Source: Hyphococcus sp.
GTDB taxonomy: Bacteria > Pseudomonadota > Alphaproteobacteria > Caulobacterales > Parvularculaceae
NCBI GenBank assembly: GCA_021776415.1
Contig: JAJFFY010000056.1
Coordinates: 115,598-179,597, forward strand
Direction: 5' to 3'
Length of the DNA stretch: 64,000 bases
In this document: positions 12,647-21,793 of the stretch, one piece after another
Layout of the letters: each line of letters opens with the position of its first letter
How positions within the stretch are numbered: the first letter of the stretch is position 1
The notes under the pieces: generated by a model
What the model saw: only the letters and a program-made list of their open reading frames with translations
What the model was told of the DNA's origin: nothing
Database searches by the model: none
Program-made: the position numbers and the translations under genes

Positions 12647-12860
12647 GCAAAATGCTCTCTCGCAATCGCTGGCGAACCCCGTCCAGACCCTCGGTCAGCG
12701 CTGCTATTTTGACGCCGCCAAAGGAGGAGAATCGCCGCCTCTGAAATCAACCCTATTATAGCCGAAGGGCGCCTCAAAAAGCTAGCGCCGACGCAGATTT
12801 CCAGCGTCGACGCTCAGCTTTAACAGGCTGTTTTCAGAAGGGTTTTTTCTGCCCGCTTTT
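12647..12860 (-). other. dnaA-dnaN intergenic spacer
   Basis: A 214-base gap inside the replication gene row, longer than the other spacers (14-15 bases). It may hold a separate dnaN promoter or a weak terminator. No perfect DnaA box or strong hairpin with a T-run is visible on the minus strand. Confidence 0.35.
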
Positions 12861-14297
12861 TTAGTTTTCGAGCGCCTCGCGAATCCGCCGGACACCGTCC
12901 TGAAACGCCTTGTCGCGCTCCAATAAAGCCTGCGCGCGGCGATAGCTGGACATCACCGTCGTATGGTCGCGTTTCAGCGCTTTGCCGATCCGGGGGAAGG
13001 ACTCTTTGAGGATTTCCCGAGCGCACCAGACCATCGCATGGCGGGCGCGAACAATGCGCTGGGGCTGTGACCGGCAGGTCATATCTTCTAGCTTGAGGCC
13101 AAAGGCTTCCGCGCCAGCGGCAATGGCGTCGTCGAGCGTGACCACCTTGCGCCGGTCCTCAAGTCGAGACCTCAAAATGGTTTTTGCCTCATCAAGACCA
13201 ATCGTTCTTTCCTCCTCGCCAAACATCAACAGCAGCTGATTGAGGGCGCCGATAGTCTCGCGGGTCGAATGAGTGAAGTTGCGGGCGATAAATTCCAGGA
13301 CATCTGAGCCAATCAAACATTTAGCGGGACTGGCGCGCATCCGGTTTTTCAAAATATCAAGGCGAAGCGCATCATCGGCCGGGTAAATCGGCGCGCACAG
13401 CCCGCCCGCAAGCCTGTCGGCGAGACGCTTGTTAATACCTGCTTCAGCCAATTTTGCCGGTGGCAAATCGCCTGCGATGACAATTTGTTTACCGCTATCG
13501 AGCGCTGCATCAATCACTATTAATAACTCCTCTTGTGTTCGGTCTTTTCCTTCAAGGAAATGGATGTCGTCAAATGCGAGTAGGTCTTTGTCTAAAAACG
13601 CAGCGTGCAGGGCCTGCGTTGAATTGGACAAAACCGCGGCAACGCAATTGTTGATGAGATTGCGGTAGGTGACGTAAGCGCAATCCCCGCGCGCGTTGCC
13701 CTTACCCCACTCATGGCACACGGCGTGAAGCACGTGGGTCTTACCGGAACCGCTCTCGCCATATATATAAACAAGCTCTCGAGGCCCGCGCGCGGTCAGC
13801 GCCTGACGGGCGGCCGCGAACGCCATTTGGTTTGAATCACCGACTGCGAATGTATCAAAGGTCCGGCGCGGATCGAGCGGCGCGGCGACATTTTCGAACT
13901 TTCCGCCAGCGACTCCAAGCCTGCGCGCCGGCGCTATAATACCGCTTGTAAAGGCCGAATTTACGCTGCTTTTGATATCCGTGCGCGCATTTTCCTGTGC
14001 TGCGACTTTCGCCGCATGAGCGCTCAACGTCTTGCGCACCGTCAAACGCAAGCGTGCAACCGGGCCAACCTCTTTGCGCCAGGTATCGACAAGCACCGGA
14101 AGGAAACGATGGTCGAGCATATCGCGCTTGGTTTCGGACCCGGTCGAAAGAGTTACGCTCTCCGCTGATATTTCTGCAAGGCCAAGGTCGCCAAACCATG
14201 ACCGATATTTCGCATCCCCGACGCGGCCGCGCAATGCTTCTAAATAACGGCCAAACGCCGCGTTTTCCTGACCGCTTCCATAATCTTCTGTCGTCAT
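12861..14297 (-). CDS. dnaA: chromosomal replication initiator DnaA
   Basis: AAA+ initiator that binds DnaA boxes and opens the origin. 478 residues in the usual four domains: domain I to about 90, a variable linker to about 140, the AAA+ core with Walker A GESGSGKTH (about 180-188), Walker B LLAFDDIHFLEG (about 238), and the C-terminal DNA-binding domain with the signature DHTTVMSSYRRA near 455. It heads the row leading to dnaN, recF and gyrB and is divided from rpsT by about 600 bases that contain two perfect inverted repeats. In this class the replication origin is often elsewhere, so dnaA does not by itself mark oriC. Confidence 0.98.
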   Translation of the reverse strand: MTTEDYGSGQENAAFGRYLEALRGRVGDAKYRSWFGDLGLAEISAESVTLSTGSETKRDMLDHRFLPVLVDTWRKEVGPVARLRLTVRKTLSAHAAKVAAQENARTDIKSSVNSAFTSGIIAPARRLGVAGGKFENVAAPLDPRRTFDTFAVGDSNQMAFAAARQALTARGPRELVYIYGESGSGKTHVLHAVCHEWGKGNARGDCAYVTYRNLINNCVAAVLSNSTQALHAAFLDKDLLAFDDIHFLEGKDRTQEELLIVIDAALDSGKQIVIAGDLPPAKLAEAGINKRLADRLAGGLCAPIYPADDALRLDILKNRMRASPAKCLIGSDVLEFIARNFTHSTRETIGALNQLLLMFGEEERTIGLDEAKTILRSRLEDRRKVVTLDDAIAAGAEAFGLKLEDMTCRSQPQRIVRARHAMVWCAREILKESFPRIGKALKRDHTTVMSSYRRAQALLERDKAFQDGVRRIREALEN

Positions 14298-14399
14298 TTT
14301 ATACCGCCCAAATTCTTCATCAGATAATTTTTGGCAAAAGAACGCCGCCTGCGCGTATTACCCAGCGCACATATAGCTATCTAAAAGTTTTGATCTATT

Positions 14400-14417
14400 T
14401 TGGCGCTAAAGCGCCAA
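14400..14417. promoter_or_regulatory. perfect 18-bp palindrome upstream of dnaA
   Basis: TTGGCGCTAAAGCGCCAA: two 8-base arms around AA, 103 bases upstream of the dnaA start. The size and symmetry suit a dimeric DNA-binding regulator. Which protein binds, if any, cannot be told. Confidence 0.45.
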
Positions 14418-14456
14418 GCAACGCAGAAACCAGCCCTAAGTCAGGCAGTATTCAGC

Positions 14457-14507
14457 ATCAACGGCAATAGTCTGTATAAATAGTAATTTCGTAAAGTTGC
14501 CGTTGAT
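14457..14507. promoter_or_regulatory. long-spaced inverted repeat upstream of dnaA
   Basis: ATCAACGGCAA (14457-14467) and its exact reverse complement TTGCCGTTGAT (14497-14507), 29 bases apart, 160-210 bases upstream of dnaA. It could be a hairpin in a leader RNA or two half-sites for a looping protein. The AT-rich spacer includes TGTATAAATAGTAATTT. Confidence 0.4.
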
Positions 14508-14905
14508 CATCCTGAATAACCCCTTTTCCCCTGCCCTAGGCAAATATTTATCTCGCCGCTTGCCTGGCGTTTTGCCGGCAATCGAGTTGGAACGCTTACC
14601 ATTACTGAACCTGAAAGTGCGGAATTCGTCCGCATCCGTCATATTGACATTTACAGTGTAGTTAACTTTAACGCGTATGGTCAAGAGTGATTCGCCCAAC
14701 ATGGCTTTTTTTTTAAAACTTTTTCAGGCAACTCTGAAAAAACAAAACCTTAAGCCACACAACGCATCCAGCAGGTAAACACGCAAACAATGCGCGATGC
14801 AAATCGTGCGTTTTCGCGTTTGCGATCCGTGAAACGCGCATCAGAAAAACTGTTGCGCCGCACGCATTTATAAATATCAAAAAAGTATAGTGCTGTATTA
14901 GGTGT

Positions 14906-15172
14906 TTAGGCGGAAAGCGACTTGATACGCGCCGACAGTCGCGATAGTTTTCGCGATATGGTTTGCTTGCCAAAGACGCCCTTTGTAACCGCACGATGGA
15001 GTTCAGGCTGCGCTTGTTTAAACGCTACGTCCGCCGCACCCTTATCACCGGAAGCGATCGCCTCCTCCACTTTGCGCAGAAACGTTCTGACGCGCGAGCG
15101 GCGCGCCTTGTTAACGGCTGTACGGTGCTCGATTTTGCGCACCATTTTCTTTGCGGAGGATGTATTCGCCAT
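14906..15172 (-). CDS. rpsT: 30S ribosomal protein S20
   Basis: Small basic primary rRNA-binding protein of the 30S subunit. The 88-residue chain begins [21 protein letters not shown] and is rich in lysine and arginine with long helices, ending [11 protein letters not shown], as expected for S20. Its place beside dnaA and mutM is the common alphaproteobacterial arrangement. Start codon fixed by the family N-terminus. Confidence 0.97.
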   Translation of the reverse strand: MANTSSAKKMVRKIEHRTAVNKARRSRVRTFLRKVEEAIASGDKGAADVAFKQAQPELHRAVTKGVFGKQTISRKLSRLSARIKSLSA

Positions 15173-15289
15173 GCCTTAATCACTCGATTTTTTGCCGCCC
15201 GATGCGGCGCGAGCGGCGGTATATAGCGGTGCAAAATACTGCCGTCAACACGCCCACAGGCCTTATTTATTCTTATTTTCAAAGGTTTT

Positions 15290-16150
15290 TCAGCGCTGAC
15301 AACCAGTGCAGAAAAAGCTCGACCGACCACCCTGCACTTGGCGCTGAATTGTTCCTGCGCAATGGCGGCAAATCTGGCCTTCCCGGTCATAGACATCGAA
15401 GCGATGCTGAAAATAGCCGAGCTCGCCTTGCGTATTGGCAAAGTCCTTTAACGATGAGCCGCCGGCGTCTATAGCGTCGGTCAAAACAGCCAGAATCGCT
15501 CTATGAAGCCGCTCGCTGCGGACACCAGCAACCGATGCCGCCCGGCGGCGCGGCGATATACGGGCCCGATACAGCGCCTCACAGACATAGATGTTGCCAA
15601 GGCCGGCAACCACGCACTGATCGAGCAGCGCCACCTTAATTGGCGCTTTTTTGCCTCTGAGGGCATCGCTAAGATAGGCGGCCGAAAACCGGTTGCCGAG
15701 GGGTTCAGGGCCCATCGCCTTGAAATGGCGGCACTCTTCCACCGCCGATGTCAGAACCAGATCCATAAAGCCGAAACGGCGCGGGTCGTTATAGGTGATA
15801 TGTGCGCCCAGCCGGCCGGCCATTTCAAACACGATGTGGTCGTGTTTTGGGTCACAACCAGGCGCTGGATCAACGACTCGCGCCCCTTTCGAACCGTCGG
15901 CGACAATAGTAAACCGCCCAGACATACCCAGATGCATGACCAAACTCTCGCCGCTCGAAAGCGCCGCAATCATATATTTGCCGCGCCGATCGAGGCTATC
16001 AACCGCTTTACCTTCCAGGCGCTGGACAAAACGCTTTGGCAGCGCAAACCGCAGATCCGGGCGGCGCGCTTCAACCCGGCGAAACCGGGCGCCTTCCATC
16101 ACCGGGGCCAGCCCGCGGCGCACAGTTTCAACTTCAGGCAGCTCCGGCAT
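15290..16150 (-). CDS. mutM: bifunctional DNA-formamidopyrimidine glycosylase/DNA-(apurinic or apyrimidinic site) lyase
   Basis: Base-excision repair enzyme removing 8-oxoguanine and formamidopyrimidines and then cleaving the abasic site. The catalytic N-terminal proline and glutamate are visible in MPELPEVETVRRGL (Pro2, Glu3), the H2TH region lies mid-protein (QCVVAGLGNIYVCEAL), and the C-terminal zinc finger is CRHC...CTGC with the QGGRSSFFC segment. 286 residues is normal. It is followed on the same strand by rpsT after about 117 bases. Confidence 0.97.
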   Translation of the reverse strand: MPELPEVETVRRGLAPVMEGARFRRVEARRPDLRFALPKRFVQRLEGKAVDSLDRRGKYMIAALSSGESLVMHLGMSGRFTIVADGSKGARVVDPAPGCDPKHDHIVFEMAGRLGAHITYNDPRRFGFMDLVLTSAVEECRHFKAMGPEPLGNRFSAAYLSDALRGKKAPIKVALLDQCVVAGLGNIYVCEALYRARISPRRRAASVAGVRSERLHRAILAVLTDAIDAGGSSLKDFANTQGELGYFQHRFDVYDREGQICRHCAGTIQRQVQGGRSSFFCTGCQR

Positions 16151-16282
16151 AAGTCAGTCCTCATCGGCTGCTACTTCCGCACATACTTGCTGCACCGGCG
16201 CTTCACATCAATGCATTCCTCCAGGCGATCCTACCTGCATTAGCCGCAAGAGCCCCTCCGATTGCCCCCAAGACTGGTGCCA

Positions 16283-16319
16283 CAAAAAAACCCCCGACAA
16301 TACTGCCGGGGGTTTTCAT
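16283..16319 (-). terminator. intrinsic terminator after rpsA
   Basis: Ten-base stem AAAACCCCCG/CGGGGGTTTT (16287-16296 and 16307-16316) with a 10-base loop. On the minus strand the stem is followed by a run of seven T, 24 bases after the rpsA stop, as expected for a Rho-independent terminator. Confidence 0.88.
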
Positions 16320-16339
16320 GGTTGTATCTAAGCCGAGAG

Positions 16340-18049
16340 TTAGTCTTCTTTCTCGCCTTTTTTCAGCGCGGCGCCAAGAATGTCGCCGAGCGATGCGCCG
16401 CTGTCGGCCGAACCAAACTCTTGGACTGCCTGTTTTTCTTCAGCCACTTCGCGCGCCTTGATCGACACGTTGACACGGCGGGTTTTCGCATCGATCGAGG
16501 TTACACGGGCGTCAACCTTGTCGCCGACCGCAAACCGGTCAGGACGTTGCTCGCTGCGCTCTTTGGATAGATCCGATTTGCGAATGAACGCTTTGGGACC
16601 ATCCGCGCCCGAGATCTGCACCTCAATGCCGCCGGTCTCAATCGCCGTAACCGTGCAAGTAACATCAGCGCCACGCGCCAACTCGCCAATGGCCTCGAGC
16701 GGATCGGAGCCGACCTGCTTGACGCCGAGGGAGATGCGCTCCTTATCCGGATCGACATCGAGAACCTTGGCTTTGACCATCTGGCCTTTCTGGTAGTCCT
16801 TGATCGCCTCCTCGCCGGAACGGTTCCAGTCGAGATCAGAGAGATGGACCATGCCGTCCATTTCTTCATTCAACCCGACAAACAAACCAAACTCGGTGAT
16901 GTTTTTAATCTCGCCTTCCAGAACCGACCCGATCGGGTGTTCTTCAGCAAAACGCTCCCACGGATTGTCGGCGCATTGTTTCAGCCCCAGAGAAATCCGG
17001 CGTTTGGTTTCATCAACTTCCAGCACCATGACATCGACCTGTTGAGAGGTCGAAACGATTTTGCCGGGATGGACGTTTTTCTTCACCCAGCTCATTTCCG
17101 AGACATGGACGAGGCCTTCAATGCCGTCTTCCAGCTCAACAAAAGCGCCATAATCGGTGATGTTGGTCACCTTGCCCGAGAATTTCGCGCTCAGCGGATA
17201 TTTTGCGGCAACGCCTTCCCATGGGTCTGGTGAGAGCTGTTTGATGCCAAGGGAAATACGATGGGTTTCCGGGTTGATCTTGATAATCTGGACGCGGATC
17301 GTGTCATTGACATTGAGCACTTCGGTCGGGTGGTTGACCCGGCTCCAGGACATGTCGGTGACATGCAGCAGTCCATCAACGCCCGGCGCCAACTCAACGA
17401 ATGCGCCGTAATCAGTGATGTTCTTGACAATACCTTCACGCTGATCGCCTTCGGCCAGTTGCTTGACGACTTCCTGGCGATGTTCGGCGCGATCCTCTTC
17501 AAGAATGGAGCGGCGCGAGACGACAATATTGCCGCGGCGTTTGTCCATTTTCAAAATCCGGAAAGGCTGCGGGATATTCATCAGCGGACCCGCATCGCGG
17601 ACCGGACGAATATCAACCTGGCTGCCCGGCAAGAACGCCACCGCGCCGCCGAGATCGACAGTAAAGCCGCCTTTAACGCGATTGAAGATTTCGCCTTCGA
17701 CGCGTTCGCCATCGGCGAAGACTTTCTCAAGCCGATCCCAGGCTTCTTCACGCCGCGCTTTTTCGCGGCTGATAACAGCCTCGCCCATCGCATTTTCAAC
17801 GCGCTCAACATAAACCTCGACTTCATCGCCGACTTTAAGGTCGGCGGGTTTGCCGGGTAGCGAGAATTCTTTAAGGGGGACGCGGCCTTCAGTTTTGAGG
17901 CCTACGTCGATCACCGCGATATCTTTTTCGATGGCGGTAACGATGCCTTTGACGACCGTTTCTTCAAATTCCTGACGGCCAACTAAGGATGCTTCGAGCA
18001 TTTCCGCGAAATCGTCGCGGGACGGGTTAAGGGTTTCAGTTGCAGACAC
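16340..18049 (-). CDS. rpsA: 30S ribosomal protein S1
   Basis: RNA-binding protein that brings mRNA to the 30S subunit. 569 residues with six S1 (OB-fold) repeats, seen as successive GTVKNITDYGAFVEL-type motifs: RVKGGFTVDLG, NITDYGAFVELAPG, NITDYGAFVELEDG, NITEFGLFVGLNEE and two more divergent copies at the C-terminus. The GISLGxKQ strand (RISLGIKQL, RISLGLKQC, RISLGVKQV) recurs once per repeat. It lies downstream of cmk, the standard pairing, with about 170 bases between, and ends in a strong terminator. Confidence 0.97.
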   Translation of the reverse strand: MSATETLNPSRDDFAEMLEASLVGRQEFEETVVKGIVTAIEKDIAVIDVGLKTEGRVPLKEFSLPGKPADLKVGDEVEVYVERVENAMGEAVISREKARREEAWDRLEKVFADGERVEGEIFNRVKGGFTVDLGGAVAFLPGSQVDIRPVRDAGPLMNIPQPFRILKMDKRRGNIVVSRRSILEEDRAEHRQEVVKQLAEGDQREGIVKNITDYGAFVELAPGVDGLLHVTDMSWSRVNHPTEVLNVNDTIRVQIIKINPETHRISLGIKQLSPDPWEGVAAKYPLSAKFSGKVTNITDYGAFVELEDGIEGLVHVSEMSWVKKNVHPGKIVSTSQQVDVMVLEVDETKRRISLGLKQCADNPWERFAEEHPIGSVLEGEIKNITEFGLFVGLNEEMDGMVHLSDLDWNRSGEEAIKDYQKGQMVKAKVLDVDPDKERISLGVKQVGSDPLEAIGELARGADVTCTVTAIETGGIEVQISGADGPKAFIRKSDLSKERSEQRPDRFAVGDKVDARVTSIDAKTRRVNVSIKAREVAEEKQAVQEFGSADSGASLGDILGAALKKGEKED

Positions 18050-18222
18050 TAGGTCACAATCTCCAGTTTAGTTCAGCTTTCTTGCCTACCGGTTGCTCCG
18101 GCGGTCTTTCCGTTGGTTCAAGGCCCCACGGACAAATGAGCCGAGTTTCAAAAATAGCGACGCTCAATCCGGATAGACGGACACAAAAACACATTTGCCG
18201 AAAGCCGCGGCCGGGCTGAAGT

Positions 18223-18906
18223 TCAGCCGCAACGCCGGAAAACGCCGTCAATCACGCGGCGCGCCGCCGCGAAGGCCGCGTCTATAGACAAATGAGTGGT
18301 GTCTAGCAACTCCGCATCGTCGGCCGCGGTCATGGGGGCATTGTCACGGGCCGCGTCGCGCTCGTCGCGTTCCAGCAAATCCCTGTAAACATCAGCCTCC
18401 GTGAGGTCCGGCCGGGCTGGCGTCAGCTCCAGCCAGCGCCTGTGGGCGCGCACTTTGGCGCTTGCGGTCACGAAAAATTTCACCGTCGCATCCGGGCAGA
18501 CCACCGTGCCGATATCGCGCCCGTCAAGCACCGCTCCGCCAACCCTATTGGGCGGGTAGTTGGCGAAGCGACGCTGAAAATCCAGCAGCGCGGCGCGAAC
18601 CTCCGCGTTGGCCGCAACCACACTGGCCGCCGCACCAACTTCCCTGGTTCGGATGTCGGCGCCGGCAATTTTCTCAATCGCATAATCACGCGCCGCTGCA
18701 GCCGCCGCGTCATGGTCGGCCGGGTCGCCGCCAGCATCCAGGACCAGCCAGGCAACGCCGCGATAGAGCGTTCCGGTATCAAGATGCGCAAAAGTATATT
18801 GGTCGGAAATCAGGCGGGCGAGCGTGCCCTTTCCCGATGCCGCGGGCCCATCAAGCGCAACAACCATAGGTGTTCGCATAGGTGAAGAATTTTCCGACTT
18901 TCCCAT
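18223..18906 (-). CDS. cmk: cytidylate kinase
   Basis: Phosphorylates CMP and dCMP with ATP in pyrimidine-nucleotide salvage and supply. The P-loop LDGPAASGKGTLAR lies at about residues 18-31; GRDIGTVVCPDATVKFF and RDxRD-like RDERDAARDNAPM carry the conserved substrate-binding and lid residues. Up to 227 residues are open; methionines at 18879 and 18867 are alternative starts and the last is closest to the usual N-terminus (MVVALDGPAASGKG). No start has a clear ribosome site. It lies between aroA and rpsA, a conserved order in this class. Confidence 0.94.
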   Translation of the reverse strand: MGKSENSSPMRTPMVVALDGPAASGKGTLARLISDQYTFAHLDTGTLYRGVAWLVLDAGGDPADHDAAAAAARDYAIEKIAGADIRTREVGAAASVVAANAEVRAALLDFQRRFANYPPNRVGGAVLDGRDIGTVVCPDATVKFFVTASAKVRAHRRWLELTPARPDLTEADVYRDLLERDERDAARDNAPMTAADDAELLDTTHLSIDAAFAAARRVIDGVFRRCG

Positions 18907-18964
18907 CGGGGATTGACTTATCCGCAGGCGCGCCGAAATAGCAAGATGCGATTACAATGTGCGA

Positions 18965-20290
18965 TTACTGGCGCGCAATAATTTCGCCGCCAAGCCGGCT
19001 CATAATCTGAAAAAATTCCGGGAAACTTGTCGCAATCATTGACGCATCATCAATTTCCACCGGTTGGTTGCTCGCCAGCCCCATGGTTAAAAAGCTCATG
19101 GCGATACGGTGATCGTGGTGGGTTTTTACCAGCGCGCCGCCCTTCGGCGCCTGACCATGCCCGCGCACAAGCAGCCAATCCTCACCACTCGCCACATCAA
19201 CACCGCAGGAGGCAAGCCCAGCTTCAACCGATGCAATCCGATCGCTTTCCTTTACCCGCAACTCTTCCAGACCACGCATCATCGTCTCGCCATGAGCATT
19301 AGCGGCGACAATAGCGAGGATCGGATATTCATCAATCATCGACGGTGCGCGGGCAGCCGGCGTTTCAATACCGTGAAGAACGCTATGGCGTACGCGAATG
19401 TCCGCCACTGGTTCGCCGTTTTCAGTGCGCTCATTTTCAAAGGTGATATCGGCGCCCATTTCGCGCACGGTTTGATAAAACCCGGCGCGCAATAGGTTGA
19501 CCAGAACATTGGTAATGGTGATTTCCGAACCGGGCGTGATTAGCGCCGCCGCCGTCAGGAACGCCGCCGAGGACGGATCACCCGGTACGCTGACATCGGT
19601 GGGCGTCAATCTCTGGCCGCCGGCAATCGATATAATACGCCCGCCCTCACCGTCGTCTTTTATATCCAGCGCGACGCCAAAGGCGGCAAGCATGCGCTCC
19701 GTGTGATCACGACATAGCACTGGCTCATGGATCTGCGTCTCGCCGCTTGCGCCGAGTGCGGCGAGCAGGATTGCAGACTTCACCTGTGCTGAAGGTTTGG
19801 CGAGGACGCAATTGACGGCAGTGAGCCCTTCACCGGCCAAGATCTCAACCGGCAGCCGCCCATCCCGCGATTTGGCCTCAACACCCATCATCCGTAACGG
19901 CTCAAGCACGCGGCCCATAGGGCGCGCGCGCAACGATGCATCGCCCGCAAAGGCCGCACCGACGCCGGCGCCGGCGACCGCGCCCATCACCAGCCGCGCG
20001 CCAGTGCCGGAATTGGCAAAGTAGAGCGCCTGGTCCGGCGCCCGCCATGGCGCGCCATCGACCCGCCAGGCGCCGCCGGCGCGCTCCACCTCTGCGCCGA
20101 GGGCGCGCATGGCCGCGGCCGTGCGCAACACATCATCGCCCTCCAACAGCCCGGTGATGCGGCTGGTCCCGCGCGCCAGCGCGCCAAAGATAAGGGCGCG
20201 ATGGGAAATCGACTTGTCGCCCGGGGCTGGGGCCGCGCCGCTCAGCGCGCCAGCCTTCCGCGATATCGCTCCATGGCCTTGCGCCGCCAT
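18965..20290 (-). CDS. aroA: 3-phosphoshikimate 1-carboxyvinyltransferase (EPSP synthase)
   Basis: Transfers enolpyruvyl from PEP to shikimate 3-phosphate in the aromatic amino acid pathway. The start at 20290 (MAAQGHGAISRKAGALSG) has TTGGAGATCTG directly upstream; a longer frame reaches into a dispersed repeat and is rejected. Family motifs: PGDKSISHRALIFGALA at about 23-39, NSGTGARLVMG (PEP-binding), and the C-terminal RVKESDRI and HHDHRIAMSFL. The 442-residue length is normal. The sequence around SGTGAR is of the class II-like type often less sensitive to glyphosate, but that is inference. Confidence 0.96.
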   Translation of the reverse strand: MAAQGHGAISRKAGALSGAAPAPGDKSISHRALIFGALARGTSRITGLLEGDDVLRTAAAMRALGAEVERAGGAWRVDGAPWRAPDQALYFANSGTGARLVMGAVAGAGVGAAFAGDASLRARPMGRVLEPLRMMGVEAKSRDGRLPVEILAGEGLTAVNCVLAKPSAQVKSAILLAALGASGETQIHEPVLCRDHTERMLAAFGVALDIKDDGEGGRIISIAGGQRLTPTDVSVPGDPSSAAFLTAAALITPGSEITITNVLVNLLRAGFYQTVREMGADITFENERTENGEPVADIRVRHSVLHGIETPAARAPSMIDEYPILAIVAANAHGETMMRGLEELRVKESDRIASVEAGLASCGVDVASGEDWLLVRGHGQAPKGGALVKTHHDHRIAMSFLTMGLASNQPVEIDDASMIATSFPEFFQIMSRLGGEIIARQ

Positions 20291-20385
20291 CAGATCTCCA
20301 ATTTCTTGAACTTTTATAGCATTTCTGACCGCATTCCTTTTGACAGCGGCCTCGCCCCGTGGCAACACGAGCCGCGTTTTTTCAG

Positions 20386-20488
20386 TAGCGCCGGGCGAAA
20401 AAGTGGAAACCGGTTTTTCGCAAAAACCGGCGCGTAACAAAGAATCTAGAACACCGGGCGATTCCTGTTAATCGCCCGTTGGTCTAGT
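20386..20488. repeat. dispersed intergenic repeat, copy 1
   Basis: Begins TAGCGCCGGGCGAAAAAGTGG, then ACCGGTTTTTCG, and ends with a hairpin CGGGCGATT/AATCGCCCG (20455-20463, 20470-20478) framed by TCTAGA and GGTCTAGT. The same parts in the same order recur at 38139-38338. It lies between aroA and the TIGR02300 gene. Confidence 0.8.
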
Positions 20489-20511
20489 CACAAACAGAAC
20501 CGGCGAGACCT

Positions 20512-20958
20512 ATGAGCAAACCAGAACTTGGCGTGAAGCGCGATTGCCCGGAATGCGGCGCGCGATTTTACGACCTCTGCAAAGAACCGGCGCATTGCCC
20601 GAAATGCGACCACGAGTTCGTGCCCGAATCCCTGCTGAAGCCGCGCAAGACGCGCGCTGAAGAAACCGGCGAGGCCAAACCCAAAGAAGAAGCGGCAAAG
20701 CCCAAGCAAGAAACCACGCTTGAAAACGCCGATGATGAAAAGAAAGGCGCCAAGTCAAATCGACGACCTGGGCTTGATGGCGAAGGTGATAGTGATGACG
20801 ACGACGACGATGATGATGACGAATTGAGTGAAATCGAAAGCATCACCGTTGATGTTGATGATGACGATGAGGCCGACGAAAAGGGTCTTCTGGTTGCCGA
20901 CGATGATGATGACGATGTCGCCGCCTCCATGGTCAAACCTACTGGCGACACAGACTAA
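20512..20958 (+). CDS. TIGR02300 family protein (FYDLN acid domain)
   Basis: A 148-residue protein conserved in alphaproteobacteria at this spot, between aroA and tRNA-Ala. The N-terminal 45 residues (MSKPELGVKRDCPECGARFYD, then CPKCDHEFVP) form a CxxC...CxxC zinc-ribbon-like module with the FYDL motif that names the family. The remaining two thirds are low-complexity and strongly acidic, with runs of aspartate at about 98-108 and 118-145, and probably disordered. Function unknown; the ribbon suggests binding of nucleic acid or protein, with the acidic tail possibly mimicking DNA. Confidence 0.92.
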   Translation: MSKPELGVKRDCPECGARFYDLCKEPAHCPKCDHEFVPESLLKPRKTRAEETGEAKPKEEAAKPKQETTLENADDEKKGAKSNRRPGLDGEGDSDDDDDDDDDELSEIESITVDVDDDDEADEKGLLVADDDDDDVAASMVKPTGDTD

Positions 20959-20972
20959 GACAGCGCTTGTAC

Positions 20973-21001
20973 GGTTGGAACTGGATCGCTAGCTTCCAAC
21001 C
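20973..21001 (+). terminator. possible hairpin after the TIGR02300 gene
   Basis: GGTTGGAA (20973-20980) pairs with TTCCAACC (20994-21001), 15 bases after the stop codon. No T-run follows directly, so it is a weak candidate for an intrinsic terminator or processing structure ahead of tRNA-Ala. Confidence 0.35.
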
Positions 21002-21060
21002 TCGCCTGTGTCAGATTATTTGTTTACCGCCGGCTTCCCTTTCCGGCGCGTCAAAGTATC

Positions 21061-21136
<76 letters not shown>

Positions 21137-21265
21137 TATCTTTTCACAGCTTTATTTAACAGCACCGCTGCCCAGTGATCTGGTAGATGCGACATAAAAC
21201 TGTGTTTTCGTTGGCGCGTTATTGGTGTATATTGTGAATCTCAATCACATGTGGAGGGCCATGCC

Positions 21266-21793
21266 ATGCACAAGCCGTTTTTTATATCGGCGGCGCTGTC
21301 CAGCGCACTGCTGACGATCGGGTGCGATACGGGCGATACGGGCCGAAACATCCTCGACGCCGCCGCGATTTACGAGGCCAACCCGCAAGCCTTCGCTACC
21401 ATTCGCCAAAGTTATCCGGGGCCTTACAGAGACTTCGTGCGTGTTCCGGCTCGGAACCCGGCCAATGCAACGCGCGAAGGGGCGCTGTTCATCAAACAGC
21501 TTCGCAAAGATTTCCCGGTTGAGTTCGTCGATTTCTTCCCTCTCGCCGGTGCTGGCAAAGATGAAATCGATGTCGTCATTGAGCGATATGGCGCCAATAC
21601 TAGCTGGACCGTTATTAGCCTGGTCTATTCCGAGCTTCAGCTTACGCCTGCGAATGATGGGTCAAATGTGGCGTTGTTCGATAAATGCGATGAGCGCTCG
21701 CTCGAATGGTTAGAGGCGCATCACGGGACTGAGCCCATTTCGGTATCTTGCCGGATTAATGACTATTGGTACGCCTATCAAAGCGTGCAGTAG
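21266..21793 (+). CDS. hypothetical lipoprotein
   Basis: A 175-residue protein of unknown function. The ATG at 21266 is preceded by GTGGAGGG about nine bases upstream; a GTG at 21251 in the same frame is less likely. The leader MHKPFFISAALSSALLTIGC ends in a plausible lipobox (LTIGC, cysteine at about 20), so the protein is probably anchored to the envelope. The mature part (ANPQAFATIRQSYPGPYRDF, then DVVIERYGANTSWTVISLVY) shows no catalytic motif I recognise. It is monocistronic, between tRNA-Ala and rfbB. Confidence 0.7.
   Translation: MHKPFFISAALSSALLTIGCDTGDTGRNILDAAAIYEANPQAFATIRQSYPGPYRDFVRVPARNPANATREGALFIKQLRKDFPVEFVDFFPLAGAGKDEIDVVIERYGANTSWTVISLVYSELQLTPANDGSNVALFDKCDERSLEWLEAHHGTEPISVSCRINDYWYAYQSVQ

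Larger units (their letters stand above)
14298..14905. other. dnaA-rpsT intergenic region with candidate regulatory structure
   Basis: About 608 bases without a convincing gene: minus-strand frames at 14436-14702 and 14713-14994 are low-complexity or overlap rpsT and have no domain. The region is AT-rich towards rpsT and holds two perfect inverted repeats (14400-14417 and 14457-14507), a GATTC site (a possible CcrM methylation site) near 14690 and a weak hairpin (TTTTTCAG/CTGAAAAA, 14720-14741) that could terminate rpsT transcription. No TTATCCACA-type DnaA box was found, so oriC is not supported here. Confidence 0.5.

Noticed and set aside
14298..14905. Replication origin beside dnaA
   Set aside because: No DnaA-box cluster could be found; in alphaproteobacteria the origin is often located away from dnaA.
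14436..14994. Two minus-strand frames between dnaA and rpsT
   Set aside because: Low coding character, no domain, and the second overlaps rpsT in another frame.
20568..20951. Minus-strand serine-rich frame
   Set aside because: Polyserine here is the complement of the GAT/GAC/GAA repeats in the TIGR02300 acidic tail.
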